Assembly: GCA_949126835.1 (NCBI GenBank) | Contig: OX421499.1 | Span: 25,222,990-25,286,989 of the forward strand | Source: Anisus vortex | Taxonomy: Eukaryota; Mollusca; Gastropoda; Planorbidae | Direction of reading: 5' to 3' | Length of the DNA stretch: 64,000 bases | In this document: in pieces, positions 25,201-38,400 of the stretch | Position numbering within the stretch: position 1 is the stretch's first letter | How the letters are laid out: each line of letters starts with the position of its first letter | Program-made: the position numbers and the translations under genes | Notes under the pieces: generated by a model | Told to the model about the DNA's origin: nothing | Seen by the model: the letters and a program-made list of their open reading frames with translations, nothing else | Database searches by the model: none

Positions 25201-28200
25201 TGGAAATACTTCTTGTTAACACACTTTGCTCCCTTTTCTGTAAATTTGTAGAGCACAATGGAATTCCATGTGAATAGTTCTAAAAGGTGGAAATACTTCT
25301 TGTTAACACACTTTGCTCCCTTTTCTGTAAATTTGTAGAGCACAATGGAATTCCATGTGAATAGTTATAAAAGGTGGAAATACTTCTTGTTAACACACTT
25401 TGCTCCCTTTTCCTTTTCAGCCATCATATAACACATAGCCTTAACCAAGATTTAAACCTGAGACCTGCGCAAGACGAGTGCACTGTCACTTGACCACTGG
25501 GGCCCTTCGAAACCTTTTATTTACCTTGAATTTTGTCTAGATGACTTATATCTGACACTTCGGGTGGCAAAGCTGCTATTCTTTCTCTGACAGAAGCATC
25601 ACAAGAGGCTGAATTTTCCAAGTCGGATAATCTCTGCACAAGATCCTCGGCCTTTAAAAATAGAGAGGCTCAGAATGAAGGAAATAATTAAACGTCAATA
25701 ACTAAATCAGGTTTGGTGTTATAGAAAAGAAGAGCTTGAAATTTTCAGCACTTTTAAAATCCAAAGCTGTTGATTTTCTAAGGCTATTAACATTAAACTA
25801 GGGATAACCGGTTTTGAAATCAATTCTTGTTTTTGTTGTTGGGTAATCTTTCACATATGGTGGCCTATAATTTTTATTGTTTTTTAAGAGCTATAGTTTT
25901 AGATATAGTAAAAAGAAAACCATTTTGGCTTTACCCGGCTCGCGACAGGATGAAATCTATCAATCAATTTTACAATCAGATTTCTACAAACTATAATCCG
26001 TTTTGAAAAAAAAAGATATAATGATATCCTTAACTTAAATGACTATCTTTTATGGTAGCCGTGGTAAAACTTTTTACAATAATTAAGGACAACAATGGAC
26101 ATACATCAACATTCTCTGGTAACTGGACACCCATAGCTTCAACTTCTTGACGTAGAGAATATTCTGGCTCATTTTTTTTTTGCTTCTTAGGCTCTGGAAA
26201 AGAAAATAACTATCTTGATTTTAATAGAATATAAACTAAATGGACAGAATTCATTACTTAAAAGCACTGTTGTTTTTTTTTAAATGCGTATTTCACAATG
26301 GTATTTACCTATTTTTGCTACAGGTTCTGGTTTAGTTGTTTTAGTCGCGGTCTTTGCACTAGGCTGGGTTAGAGAAATAGTTGATGATGCTTTTGCTACA
26401 GATGGATCTTTAAAAAAAAAAAGAAGATAATTTGAATGTTAAACAGAAAAAAACAACAGAACTATAACATACCTTAAAAATGAATGCAATTATAATATAC
26501 CAAGACAACCATCATCATTCCTGAGCATTGAGAGAAAACAATGGAGTAGTTCACTTGCAAAAAGTACTATGTCAACAATAAGAGATTTTGCAGAAATATA
26601 CTTTTTACAACACAATTTAGCAGCTTTAGATGGGGGCTCATTTCATTTATCAAATATATTATATTAGAGTACTGAGAACTTTTAGAAGCCTGTACTAAAG
26701 ATCAGCATATAAAAAAAGACATGTTCTTGAAAAAAAAGTGACTTAAAACATTCTGCAAGTGGACTACTCCAATTTTCCCAGTGTAAGGGGAATAGCCCTT
26801 GATGGCTCATGACAGATCATACCAAAATTAAAATATCCTACTTAAATAGGCATCAACTAAATTTAACTTAGCTTTATCTTGTAGAAAAATATATTACTTT
26901 GTACTAAATATATAAAATGTACATGTTTGTTTCATTAATTGGACGCCCCTGAGTCAATAGAGCGCACTTCAAAAGACTTCTTTTTGTGTCTACCCACTCT
27001 AGGAATAGGAACATGAGTAAGGACAGGATGAAGATACAGATGCCTTAAAAAAAACTCTTTTCCAAATAACTAATGGCTTTGTTGATCGGTCTATAAAAAT
27101 AAATGAAATTCTGCCTTTATTTGTTTATGTTTGCGTTTATGCATGATTGTTCTTATTTTTAAAGAAAGTTTTGAAACTAAAGTCAATATTTAGTAACCTT
27201 AATGTTTAAAAGGCATGAATTTTTTAGAAATTATACATTTAAAGGCAGTGTAACTGTCTAAAAGTAAGGGTGCAACCTATAAGCAGGTCAATGACAACAT
27301 AAAAAAAATTATCCTAAACGGTGCGACCTTTCCACTGGTGTGACCTAAACGCGAGTATATACTGTAAGTATAAATTTTTAAATTTACTTTCAATTAATCT
27401 TTAAAATCTTATAAAGTCTAGTATACATTTTTTTTTATGCCAGTCATTATAAATAATGAAATTGAACTTACTCAGTCCAACACACTGTTTCAACTTTTTA
27501 ATGTAAGATTTATCATAAACTCCTCGTTCTTTCCAAATTGTAATTACCCGAATTAGAGAAGTTTTCATTTTTTCATCTGCCTCCCTGAGAAAAATATTAA
27601 TAATCAATTTTTAAACAAAAATTAGTATTATAACATTTTTTTAATTTGAATAGGCTACAGAAAAAAACTATTGAAAATAATCTAGTAATTGAAAATTTAA
27701 AAAATAATGTAGTATTATAAGATTCAAATAATTTGAACATATAATTATAAGCATTGTACACAAATCAATTACAATATAAAAAAAAACTCTAGAAATGAAT
27801 TGTCATGGTGAATACAAACAATACAGTGGACAAGAAATACTTTATTACATACTTTGCTGCTTGAGTAAATGCATCTGGCAAGATGTGAGCAAAATCTTTA
27901 CTGAATTCTGGGCCTTTCTTTTTACTGTTTTGAATTACATCATTAGCCAAGTAGACAAATGTCAGGCGTTTATTTGGTTTAGCTTGACAAAAATAAACAA
28001 CAATAGTTTCAATTTAATTCCACATGTATACCAAGAATATCAAGATTCTAGTATATTATATTTTAAAAATTATTTTCACTTTGCCACCAGGTGTATAAGC
28101 CAACAAAAGCTTTTATTGTGATACTGCAAAAGTAAATAATGCATGCAGTTAATTACAGTGTTAGGGCCGGCTGGTCCTGTGAGGCCAGCTGGTCCTGCGG

Positions 28201-29026
28201 TTAGTACACTGGACTGTCAACAAAGCGGTCTGGATTCTAGCCCAGCCACCGACCAATCCCTGCCGCCCCGCAGGAGTTTTAGACCTAGGACATAATTATA
28301 TAATAATCTTCTATCTATCTAGAAGGAACATCTGTAAACTTTAAGTCAATCGTTATTCAGTAGGCCTAGTGTTGGGTGCAACAAATTTATAATAAGTTAG
28401 TGAATGGTCTTCAGTGGTTACCCCGTTACAGATATATTGTTATTGTTATTGCACAGTTCAGTTTCTGTAATTTACAAGTAGTAGTTAGTAGGCTACCCAG
28501 TAGGCCTATTCCTATTTAAGCATAACTAATTGTCACTAAGTAATGAGTAATGAGTGACAATATCAATTGAATAGCAATGAATTCAATGATCAATGAGTCA
28601 ATGAGAGTATCAATGCAATGACACATCTGAAATATCTGTCTCTGCTCTGAGTTTACTAATTTAATGTTTCAAACAACTGTTTAATTTGAGATAACATAAG
28701 TCATAAGAAAGTAGGCCTAATCTGAAATCAATTTTATCAATTTATTAGTATTAGTACTTATTAGTATTAGTAGTAGTAGGCTAGTAGTACAGTAGACTGT
28801 TACTCAGTAGACCAGTAGTAAGTAGTAAGCTACTTGACGTAACTTGAGTAGACTCAATTTTATTAAGTCAATTACCTTTCTCCAGTTCTCTGTACCATAT
28901 CTGAACTATTGTCCTTGAATGTTTTTTATGGTGTATAAGCCATAATGAAAGTGTTTGAATACTTTGTTGAGTGTTATTTAATTCACTAAACTTTTTAACT
29001 AAATTTGTCTCAGAAAACGAAGACAT
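22235..29026 (-). CDS. RPRD1: Regulation of nuclear pre-mRNA domain-containing protein 1 (complete)
   Basis: RPRD1A/B-type proteins bind the Ser2/Ser7-phosphorylated C-terminal domain of RNA polymerase II through an N-terminal CID and help its dephosphorylation. Eight exons read leftward: 28876-29026, 27853-27982, 27472-27584, 26309-26407, 26105-26193, 25525-25651, 23919-24094 and 22235-22390, with matching phases, giving 346 residues (human RPRD1B has 326). The start MSSFSETNLVKKFSELNNTQ and exon 2 LTFVYLANDVIQNS are the CID. Exon 6 LENSASCDASVRERIAALP, exon 7 (AERLSEKVDEAALLLNEYN, a predicted coiled coil) and the last exon (LPDLTLLPDVTGGLAPLPS) match the family. Exons 4-5 encode a Ser/Thr/Lys-rich linker in the weakly conserved middle. 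The single ortholog may predate the vertebrate A/B split, so A or B is not assigned. The intron after exon 7 contains a donor-site minisatellite. Confidence 0.96.
22440..22600 (-). mobile_element. LINE 3' tail fragment in the last RPRD1 intron
   Basis: AAAATTATTGCATCCTACGC and GTTTGAGTCTAGTCTTGCAT match the reverse-oriented 3' tail of the LINE at 17.65 kb and, in opposite sense, 46.65-46.73 kb. Confidence 0.5.
23140..23918. repeat. 56-57 bp minisatellite copying the RPRD1 exon 7 splice donor
   Basis: About thirteen units plus the genuine exon end. Each unit reads, on the minus strand, AAGTTTGCAG then GTATGATG and an AT-rich remainder, so nearly all repeat the real exon 7 boundary (23919/23918). 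One unit, near 23693, has CAGTTATG instead and lost the GT in register. Units alternate TACTAAATATTC and TACTATATATAC variants. Confidence 0.95.
24978..25415. repeat. Five-copy 87 bp tandem repeat with dimeric pattern
   Basis: Units start at TGTAAATTTGTAGAGCACAA about 24979, 25066, 25153, 25240 and 25327. They are nearly identical but alternate at one site: GTTATAAAAGG in units 1, 3 and 5, GTTCTAAAAGG in units 2 and 4. That implies a 174 bp higher-order unit. It lies in RPRD1 intron 6. Confidence 0.9.
25430..25506 (-). mobile_element. tRNA-like SINE head fragment
   Basis: On the minus strand CCAGTGGTCAAGTGACAGTG (A-box-like) is followed by GGTCTCAGGTTTAAATCTTG (B-box-like), the tRNA-derived 5' region of a SINE. 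The body is absent. Confidence 0.45.
26941..27366 (-). mobile_element. Truncated copy of the ACCGTATATACTCGC element, RPRD1 intron 3
   Basis: The right edge reads GCGAGTATATACTGTA, a mutated form of the terminal repeat at 36.7-37.1 kb. The interior (AGCGCACTTCAAAAGACT, GCCTTTATTTGTTTATGTTTG, TCAATGACAACATA) matches the right half of the copy at 29.7-31.1 kb. The left half is missing. Confidence 0.65.
28165..28290 (+). mobile_element. tRNA-like SINE fragment
   Basis: CTGGTCCTGCGGTTAGTACA (A-box-like) and GGATTCTAGCCCAGCCACC (weak B-box-like) in tRNA spacing, next to a partial duplication of GGCTGGTCCTG. It lies in RPRD1 intron 1. Confidence 0.4.
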
Positions 29027-29434
29027 TGCTGTTTTCGTTTTGTTGGTTGATATTTCGATTACGGCTTACGGTGATGTATTTCAGTAGATTTACACTGACT
29101 TTTTAAAAATATATTTTTATCTTAATCTGAAAATCCGATGAAAAGTTTTCTTTTTGAACACCATATTCAGCCTTAAAAATGTATAACAAACTAAATTTAT
29201 ATCTGGAATTAAAAAAAGATAGAAATTATAAGCAAGATTTTATAAATTAATAAACAATCATGAAAAACTCTTATAATAATAATAATATAATTTACTGGTT
29301 TTATAAAGCTATATATCACCGACTGTTTATTAAGAGTGACTGTTCCTGATTTGAGAGCTACATACATTTTTAGAGCATAAAATTTTGATTAGGGACTATT
29401 AATATTATTCTGTCTTCTTCACTGAAATTAAACT
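29027..29434. promoter_or_regulatory. Shared bidirectional promoter region of RPRD1 and POLR2C
   Basis: Only 408 bases separate the divergent start codons. Both 5' UTRs and both promoters must lie here unless an upstream noncoding exon exists. The stretch is AT-rich with no obvious TATA box in proper place and no strong CpG cluster. Confidence 0.6.
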
Positions 29435-32400
29435 ATGCCTTACGCAAATCAACCTACAGTGTCTCTTACTCAGTTAACAGATGAAAATATAAAATTTATC
29501 ATTGAGGATACAGATCTGAGGTACGGTAGTTAGGTTACCGTATAAGACAAGTAAATAGTAAATTTTAAAAATAGTAATAGTAATAGTACTGTAATAGTAA
29601 TAGTAATAGTACTAGTAGTAGTACTAGACTAGTCTAGTAGGCTATATTTATATTATAGTATAGTATATAAGTAGGCTATATAATAGGCCTATATTAATTT
29701 ATTACTTATTAAATTAAAAGTAAAAAGTTATTAGTCTTATTCCTAGCGTACTCCTTCTACGCTACTCGCGAATAAGTCGCATTTTTTTTAGTGACTTTTT
29801 TTTACCAAAATTTCTTCAAAATGTATGGATGCGACTTATTAAAATTAAATATAATAAATACACTAGGCCTATACGGTCCTATACCTATACACCTGACACT
29901 CTTTTTGAAAAGTTTGAAAATCATCACCACTACTGTCTACTCTGTCATAAATAAAGTTTCCAACATCACCCATATTGGGCCATATCACATATCATTGATT
30001 CAATGATTGCAGTGATGTAGTATGTACTATGTAGAATTACTACTAAGATATGTGAAGGCCAACATTTTGCATTTATAGAAAACTTTTGTAGGTGTAGGCC
30101 TAGGCCTAAATTCAAAATATACTACTATCTTTATTTTCTTTATTATACTTTATATTACTGATATTGAAATGGACAAATATTTTAGGTTTTTCAGATCCCC
30201 CCCCCCCCATTTTCTTTTGAACTTTTGGACCGATTTTGTATTGCTGAAAAGTAGCGTAGGCCTATTGAATGCAAATTACAATATGGAAAGAATCGTAAAT
30301 GTGTAAAAGCATTTCTAAGCCTATAATATAGGCCTAGTTATAAATAAGCTTGTAGACGAGTAGCTTTAGATGCATTTTATTTAGGACCTATGCCTATGGC
30401 CTATAGCCTACTAAAAAGGCAGTGTTTAGCATTCAGAGAAAACTGTGCCATGTCTAAGCAATGTTTCCAAAACTAGGATCAGCTTTATTGTGAGTCAAAA
30501 GATAAAAAGCCAGCACTCACCGCTTTTTTTTTCGCGCAGTTGCGTTTGAAATCATTACAAACAATGGTAATTAGAGCACTTGTATAGCGCGTCTATAAAT
30601 ACGGGCGCCGTCCAGTTTAGAAAGCGCACCTATAAATACGGGTGCCGTCCAGCTTAGAAAGCGCACTTCAAAAGACTATCTTTTGTTACAACCCAGTACC
30701 GTATAGTGAATAATAGTGTGACTATAGGGATGAGAACTTGATTAGGACAGGGAATTAGATGAAGCAACTGATGCAAAAACTTTGCCATATGACTAATGGC
30801 TGTATTGATTGGTTGTTTAAAATAAATGAAGGGCTGCCTTTATTTTACTATGTTTGCGTTATGCATAATTGTAACCATTTTTTAAGGAAAGTTTCTTAAT
30901 TAGGTTGAATATTTAGTCACTTTTACTTTTAAAAGGTATGCTTTTTAAGAAGTTAAAAGGCAGTGTAACCCCTGAAAGTCAGGGTACGATTTATACCGGA
31001 GTCAATGACAACATATAAGACAAATAATCTTACACTAAGGGTGCGACTATTTATATGCGAGTATATAGGGTAGGCTTAGACTGACCTAAAGACTAACAAA
31101 TTAAATTAAAAAATTAAAAAAATAATAATTCAAAATATAATTTGATACCCAATAATCTTCTGTGTAGAAATAGCCTTTATAATAATTATATAAGATAATA
31201 GATATGTAGGTAGGATATGAAAAAAAGAAGTGAAACAACACTACGATGAAACAAAGATTCAAATATCCAACATCATATCCTTAATAGTCAAAATTAATAA
31301 ACCCTGCTTCAAAACTTTATAATAGTTCAGAATATACTGCATTCACCTTAGGGAATAAACTGCCTCATATATTTATATATATATATTATATAGCAGCTCT
31401 TGTTAAGTTTACATCGTGTTGTCCTTGTTGATCTCTGTCATTGTAGATTTAGAGAGTTTGTACTCTATTTTAAAAGGAAGTCTATGATCTTAGAGAGCTG
31501 ATTAGGAGCATAAATCGATTGTGTTTTGATAACAATATTCAGCCTGCTAATTCATCATTTACCTTAAGCAAATCTGTGTTTTTAAATGTGCTGGTGTGAA
31601 AGCCTAAAAACCTATTTGATTATGTGTAATGTTTGATTGACATTCGGAATAAGAAAATAATTGCATTTATTTTGTTAGGGTTAAAAATTAGTTTCTACTT
31701 CTAGTACTGCATATGCAGCGTAGTGGTATGGGGCAAAAACATTGGCTGTAGAATTTAAGGTTTCTGGCATCGGTAAATCATGGGCCCAAATAAATTTGAG
31801 TATTATTATAATAATTATAGTGTTGTAGATTAGTTACATAGTGGGTTAGGCTAAGATTTACATAATTGGTCTACTTTTATTCTTAATATTTTCATACTGA
31901 ACTACTGAATGCTGGTTATTTTTGTTTAAAGTGTGGCAAACGCAGTCAGACGGGTTTGCATAGCTGAAGTACCAACAATGGGTAAGCAATTTAAGTAATT
32001 ATGCTAATCAGAGTCCTATATATGGCTGAATTACCCTATATTATGCAATAATCTTGATCAAAACACAGACGTATGTATTTAGAATTGTATTTAAAACTTT
32101 TATAGCTCAACTTTTGCCAGGTATTTTATGTATTGAGGACGATGCAATAATATACAGGGCTGTGGAGTCTGTAGATAAATGTTCCGACTCCTCAGTTTTT
32201 TTGTACTTCTGACTCCCGACTCCTATGTATTAATAGGCGAATGTTTTGCCATATAGTGAGGCACATGATAAACATGCTTCTTCACAGTCACTTAGCGTGT
32301 TTGTTTTGTGGTTATGTGAGGCACTGCATGCATTGGTCCTCAACTCTGACTCCACAGCCCTGATAATATAGGACTCTGATTAGGTGTTTACCAGTTATTT

Positions 32401-35400
32401 GTGTTTTTCCACAATATTAAAGTTGTCTATCTTTACATTAAGCAAGATCTTTTTCTTTTAACTGCATAAAAGATAATAATTTAGGCCCTGTAACAAAAAC
32501 ACCAATATTAAGTCTATTTTTTTGTATAATAATAATAACGAGAACATGTTTTATTTTGTATTTTTGTTTCCCAAAAGTACCGTAACATTGTATTTTGCAT
32601 TGTTATGATGTTGTTTTAAAATATTTTTTTTTTCAGCCATTGACTGGGTTCAAATTGAAGCCAACTCCACTGTGTTGTTTGATGAGTTCATATCTCACAG
32701 ACTTGGGTTAATTCCTTTGACTAGTGAAGATGTTGCTGAGGCAATGCAATATTCCAGGGTCAGTATTTTCTCCTTTAGTTGATACAATTTTAAAAATGCT
32801 TTGGGCCTCATATTATTTGCACATTTAGTAGCCTCAGCCTGTTAGGCTAACCTAATCTTAAGCAATATATTTTTTTAAATTCTTATAACTAGTGATCACA
32901 ATGAGTAGACCTCAACTATATCTGATGAAATTTATGCTTTCAAGAATAAGATAACAATCTATGTGTTCTAAGTTAAAATCAGCTATTCATTGAAAGCATG
33001 TTTATAAGTCAAATACATTGTATATCACCTAACTAGTAAACAAAACATCTATATGTTTAAAGTAACTCGTTTGTCTAATTTAAAGACACATGACCTTATT
33101 GTATTCTATTTTACTTTCGGTATCTCAGTTCTTCCATGTGTCTTCCCTAGCGTAGTGGTTAGCATCTTGGACTGCCATGCGGGTGACCTGGGTTTGATTC
33201 CCCACTGATACCTTTCTTTTTCTACTTTTTTTCCCATTTTTTTTTTAAATTGTAAAGAATTTTAGGACTTAAATCTTTCCTAAAATGTTTTCAGTAAGTA
33301 AAATCGAATAATTATATTTTGGATGCACAGAACACGGGTGTAAGATTCTCATCCACAGGGATAGTCCTTTTGCAGGCAATGCCGGGCAATCTAGCTTTTT
33401 GTTTAATAAAAAGACTTGCCAATTTTTATCCTGTTTACACAATTTATTTTAAATTACTTTTGTAAATGATTTCAGTAAAATTAAAACATTATTATATTTT
33501 TAGAATTATTAGATCTACAGCTTTCTGTTCATTGTAATTTATGAAATGTTTATCAGTAGCTTATAAAGGCCTATTTAATTTTTCCGCGGGAGACGACAGG
33601 GAATTTAGCTTGTATATATATATATATTATTATTATTTTATATATATATTTAGATATATATATATATAGAGAGAGAGAGAGATGGATAGGTTATTGTTTT
33701 TGATTGTATAAATTTAAACTTAGATTTTTTGTTTAAAAATTTACCTTCTTTTAAGTTTAGAGATTTAAATTTTATAAATGTCATTTACAAGGACATGTGT
33801 TAACTTTTTTTGTTGACCTGTTATTTCTATTCATAACAAGTTACAGTTCCATAAAGACTGTTTATTTACACACATTGAGCATAGTGAATTAGTTTTTAAT
33901 ACAGTTCTATTAGTTTCAGTGTAATAGTGTGTGTGTCTGTTTTGTGCAGGACTGTACATGTGAAGAGTTTTGCAACAACTGTTCTGTTGAGTTCACATTA
34001 GATGTCAAATGCACAGATGACCAGACTCGGCAAGTTACCAGTGCAGATTTGATACCAGGCAACCCCAAAGTCATTCCAGTGAGTTTAAAAATTAATCAAT
34101 CGGTTGTGTAAAGTATTGTTTTTAAATGACTTCATGATGCTTTTACTCTGACTATGCATAGTATGAAAATATATAATGCAAATTCAGACATTTTGAGTGA
34201 TATAGAAATGGAAGTTTCAAATGAACCAGTCAACTCCTATAATAAATAAGAGATTTTTTTTCTATACCTGCATACATCATTTTCTTTATCTCTGTTGCTA
34301 TTGTCCCCTAGTTCTGATCACTTGCATTGAGAAATATCTACATGAGCTTTCATTAGTCGGTGTCTCAACAGTTGTCAAATAAGTTTACAGGTGTTTCTTC
34401 AACATAGAAGATTATTTTGTCCTTGGCCCAAAGCTCCTACAGGGTGGCTTTGGTTGAACTGCAGCAGGAGTAGAATATGGGTTGTCATGTTGACAGTTTC
34501 AACTGCTGATAAAGCCTTAGGGAAGCACTTGAGGAAAACTTTTTTCCTGCTTTTTAAAGACATATTTTTTAATATATTTATAAGATAAGTCTTTTCATTT
34601 TGCATACTTTGAAATTTTAGTTTATTTGCCATAATATTTGTAAATTGTAAGAATTTAAAAACTATGTGTTGTATGTATACTTGTGTGTTAAGTGTTATTC
34701 TGTCCCTTTATTTAGTGAGTTCATGCTAGTATCGTGAAAGTATGAAAGCTTACAAGTGTGATGGTTAAAAGAGTGTTGAAAAAAAAAATGCACAAAAACT
34801 TCAATGAAACCAATTTGACAAAATAGTACCAAATTCTCAAGACAACATTTTATTCTTTTTTTTTTTAAAGTTCAGCACTTGATGTGCTTAGTAGTGAAAA
34901 AGAAACTATTATTCTTGTTTGATTCTACTGAACAATGATGAGGTAGAAATTGAATTGAACAAAGTAATACATACCGTAAATAAATAAATAATATAAAATC
35001 ATTTTTTTCTCGCTGCATTTTAGCGATATTAATAGTTAATATTTAGAATAAAACTGAATTGCTCACAAGAGAACTAAATCTTAGTTTCCTGGTTCAGTTT
35101 CATGTAAAATAACAGCTTTTTCTAGTAGACTGTCTACCTAATTGTAGTGTTAGTAAATTTGTTTTTATGTGTCACTTCCAAAAGGTTGCCAACTGCTACA
35201 TTAATTGTAGTTGTAGGTATAGTAGTATACAGAAAATTAGTTTTTATGTGTCACTTCCAAAAGGTTGCCAACTGCTACATTTCTTGTGGTCACTGAGTTT
35301 TTTAATTTTTAGACTTCTTTTAGTTCATTGTTTTCCTTGCATGGTCATAGAAGATCTTTGACAACCGGCACTGGCTGTTTGGGAAACAGCATGAGATAAG

Positions 35401-38400
35401 CAATTTAGTTTTTCCCTTTTATATTGGTTCACTTGAGCCAATATTATTTCTACAGATGGACGGCAATCAGCCTTTGGGTGAAGGCATTTTGACATCAGGT
35501 TTTCCAAAACTTCCTTTTTTGCTGGCTCTATCACTGGTAGCAACTCTTTTAAAATGCAACCTGGAAAATATAACGTACCTATAATTTAGTTTAAACTACT
35601 TTATAAATAACTCACAATATAGTATTAAACCTATTTAATATTTATAAAACAATATAGTATTTAAAAAAAGGCACTCAAAGACACTTAAAATGTAGAAAAA
35701 AAACTTTTTGGTACGGAATTTAAAATTGTTTCATTAACACTAAGAGGTTTTAAAATTATATCAGAATGAAGTTTTTTTAAAAGTTCAATTAAGTTATATT
35801 TGAATCAACTTAAGTTTAATCATCTGTTGTTTCAAATATCCAGATACCGGTAATATGAAAGTCAACAGTCAGAAATTACACTTACCCAAAAACCAGATAA
35901 CAGTTTTTTCTGTATGAAAATATCCAGATTCTAGTTCAGGTGGCTTATTTATGACCTGGCTTATTGGTGTAGAGTAGCTCTCAATATAAACTTTGGAATA
36001 GAGCCTAGTGACTTTAACCATGGTAATGTGAAGGAGATGCCTATGAGCTTGTGAGTTTGACATTATGTACAGAGCTATTGCCTCTACAATCTGAAAAAGT
36101 ATATTTTCAGAATGGTTATCAGCATTTATCATTTCAAAAAAAGATCTATGTCTAGTGAGATTTTGTTTCACTCCTGAATATGTATTTTTATGCAACAAAA
36201 AAAGTGGTTTTTATTTAGTCTTACTAAATATAAAAACTGCTTGCCTTCCAAGCTAAATCTTCTGTCAAAGTCCTATTAGTTCTTTTAAAAGCACTTAGTA
36301 TATCCTCCAGAGATATGACAGGATCAAAGACACTGCACAATAGACCTTGGTCCTCAAACATGGTTAAAAAATTGGATGAACTTACTTTGGCAACTGTCAG
36401 ATTAAAAATATAAGAAGGCTTATGCAGGGTATTAAGTATTGCTTTGTTTTTTTTAATTTGTCATACTCTAACATCTATTCATTAACAGGTACTTGATATT
36501 TATTTACATATCTACAATAGTCTACCATTTTCTAAGTTGTAACTAAATACACTGGATAATAAAGTATTAGACATTTTTTTAAAATATCAGGTTAAAATTA
36601 TTACCATAAATGTACTTAGATATCTGAATGATATTGTGTTCATTTTTTGTTTTTGTAATATATAACAAAAAAAAATACAAAAAGAAAAAAAGGGGGAAAG
36701 TACCGTATATACTCGCGTATAAGTCGCACCGGTGTATAGGTCGCACCCCTAGTTTAAGATTTTTTCCTTATACGGTGTCATTGACCAGCGCATAAGTCGC
36801 ACCCTGACTTCCATGGTTACACCGCCTTTTAATATCTCAAAAATACCTTTTAAACATAAAAGTTACTAAATATTCACCCTAATTTCGAAACTTTCCATAA
36901 ATTTTTTTTTTCATCGTGCATAAGTCAAACATAATCAAATAAAGCCTTTATTAAAGGCATAATCTATCCTAATAATTATACATAACTCCAATCGACTAAA
37001 GGGAACTTTATGACAGTGTAGTGATGTTTTTCGAAGGTTTCAAAAACAGTGTCGGGTGCATAAGTCGCACCCCTACTTTTTGTCGAAACTTTTGTAAAAA
37101 AAAGTGCGACTTATACGCGAGTATATACGGTAACTCTTTCTCACCAAGACAAGTGTTAAAGTTTCTATTTTGCACTTTCAGAGTAACTTCCTGTCCAGAA
37201 TGAATATATTCTGCCATGTAACAATTGATAAGTAGATTTTCTGGTTGAACCTTTAGAGGATTTACTCTAAAGTCTTCAAATTTTAGTTTTAAAACATTTC
37301 TGCGCATGATTAATGGCAATGGTATTAAAGATGGCACCTGAAATGCAATATTTTAAAGCAGTGAGTTAGGCAATATGTTTTAAATTCTGTTTCATGTGTT
37401 AAAACCCCAAAATAATATAATAGTCAATAGGAGAAATAGTGTTATTATTGTAAGCACAAAAGTAGTTACATGCCTTTTTCTATCAAGCAAGTTCTATATC
37501 TGTAAAAATCAGATTAAGTGTTAACCCTAAGGCATTCAGAACAAGGTGACAGTTTCACAGGTATCCTGGTAACTCAGATTTTTCAGAAAACAAGTGCCCG
37601 GTTCTATAAAGGTGTTCAAACAGGGTCAATCTTACTATATCATCTGTAAGTTAAATGTGTAAATAAAATGGTGGACATTTACCATCGATTTGACTGTTTA
37701 GTAATAAAAAGTTAGGATTTGCTAAATATGCAAAAAAGAAAAGTTGAAAAAGAAAAATGCAAACATGTTAATCTTTTACTATAACTATAATTAGTATAAT
37801 GCTCCAATGGGTTTCTTCAAAACTTAAGTCTATTTGTGGCCTACATACTATCAAAAACCAATCTTTTAGCTGATTGCCACATGAAGAAAATTAAGAGGAT
37901 AAAATTGACGATGATTACCTCATCTATCTGGCATAATGGAATCATATTGAGGATACATGTGCGGCACATATTGAATAGTTTTGGAACTTCTGGTTCTATC
38001 GTCACTAATTTTTTTTTCACGACATCAAACTGGCTTTTCTGTCCCCATAAGTGTTTCTCAAGTCTGTTTATCAAGGAATCGCCCCACATGACTAAGTCTG
38101 TAATTTGGAGTAAAAAAATTTTTAGAAACGCTGTAAATACTATCAATAGAATATAATGCAACTTAACCAATGATATTGTATTTAAATATGTTTAGGTAAC
38201 ATCCAGATCTCGCCAAGAAGCTAATGAATATGAGGAGACAGATGGTAAATATTTAAAGCTTTTGTTTAAAATTTATTTATTATCAAAGACTACAACAAAA
38301 ATTATTTAAGTGTTGTTGTTTTTTCAAAGTGAAACTATTTCTTAATAAAACAGCTGATTATGTCAATTATAATGTTAACATATTAACACAGTTCATAAGT

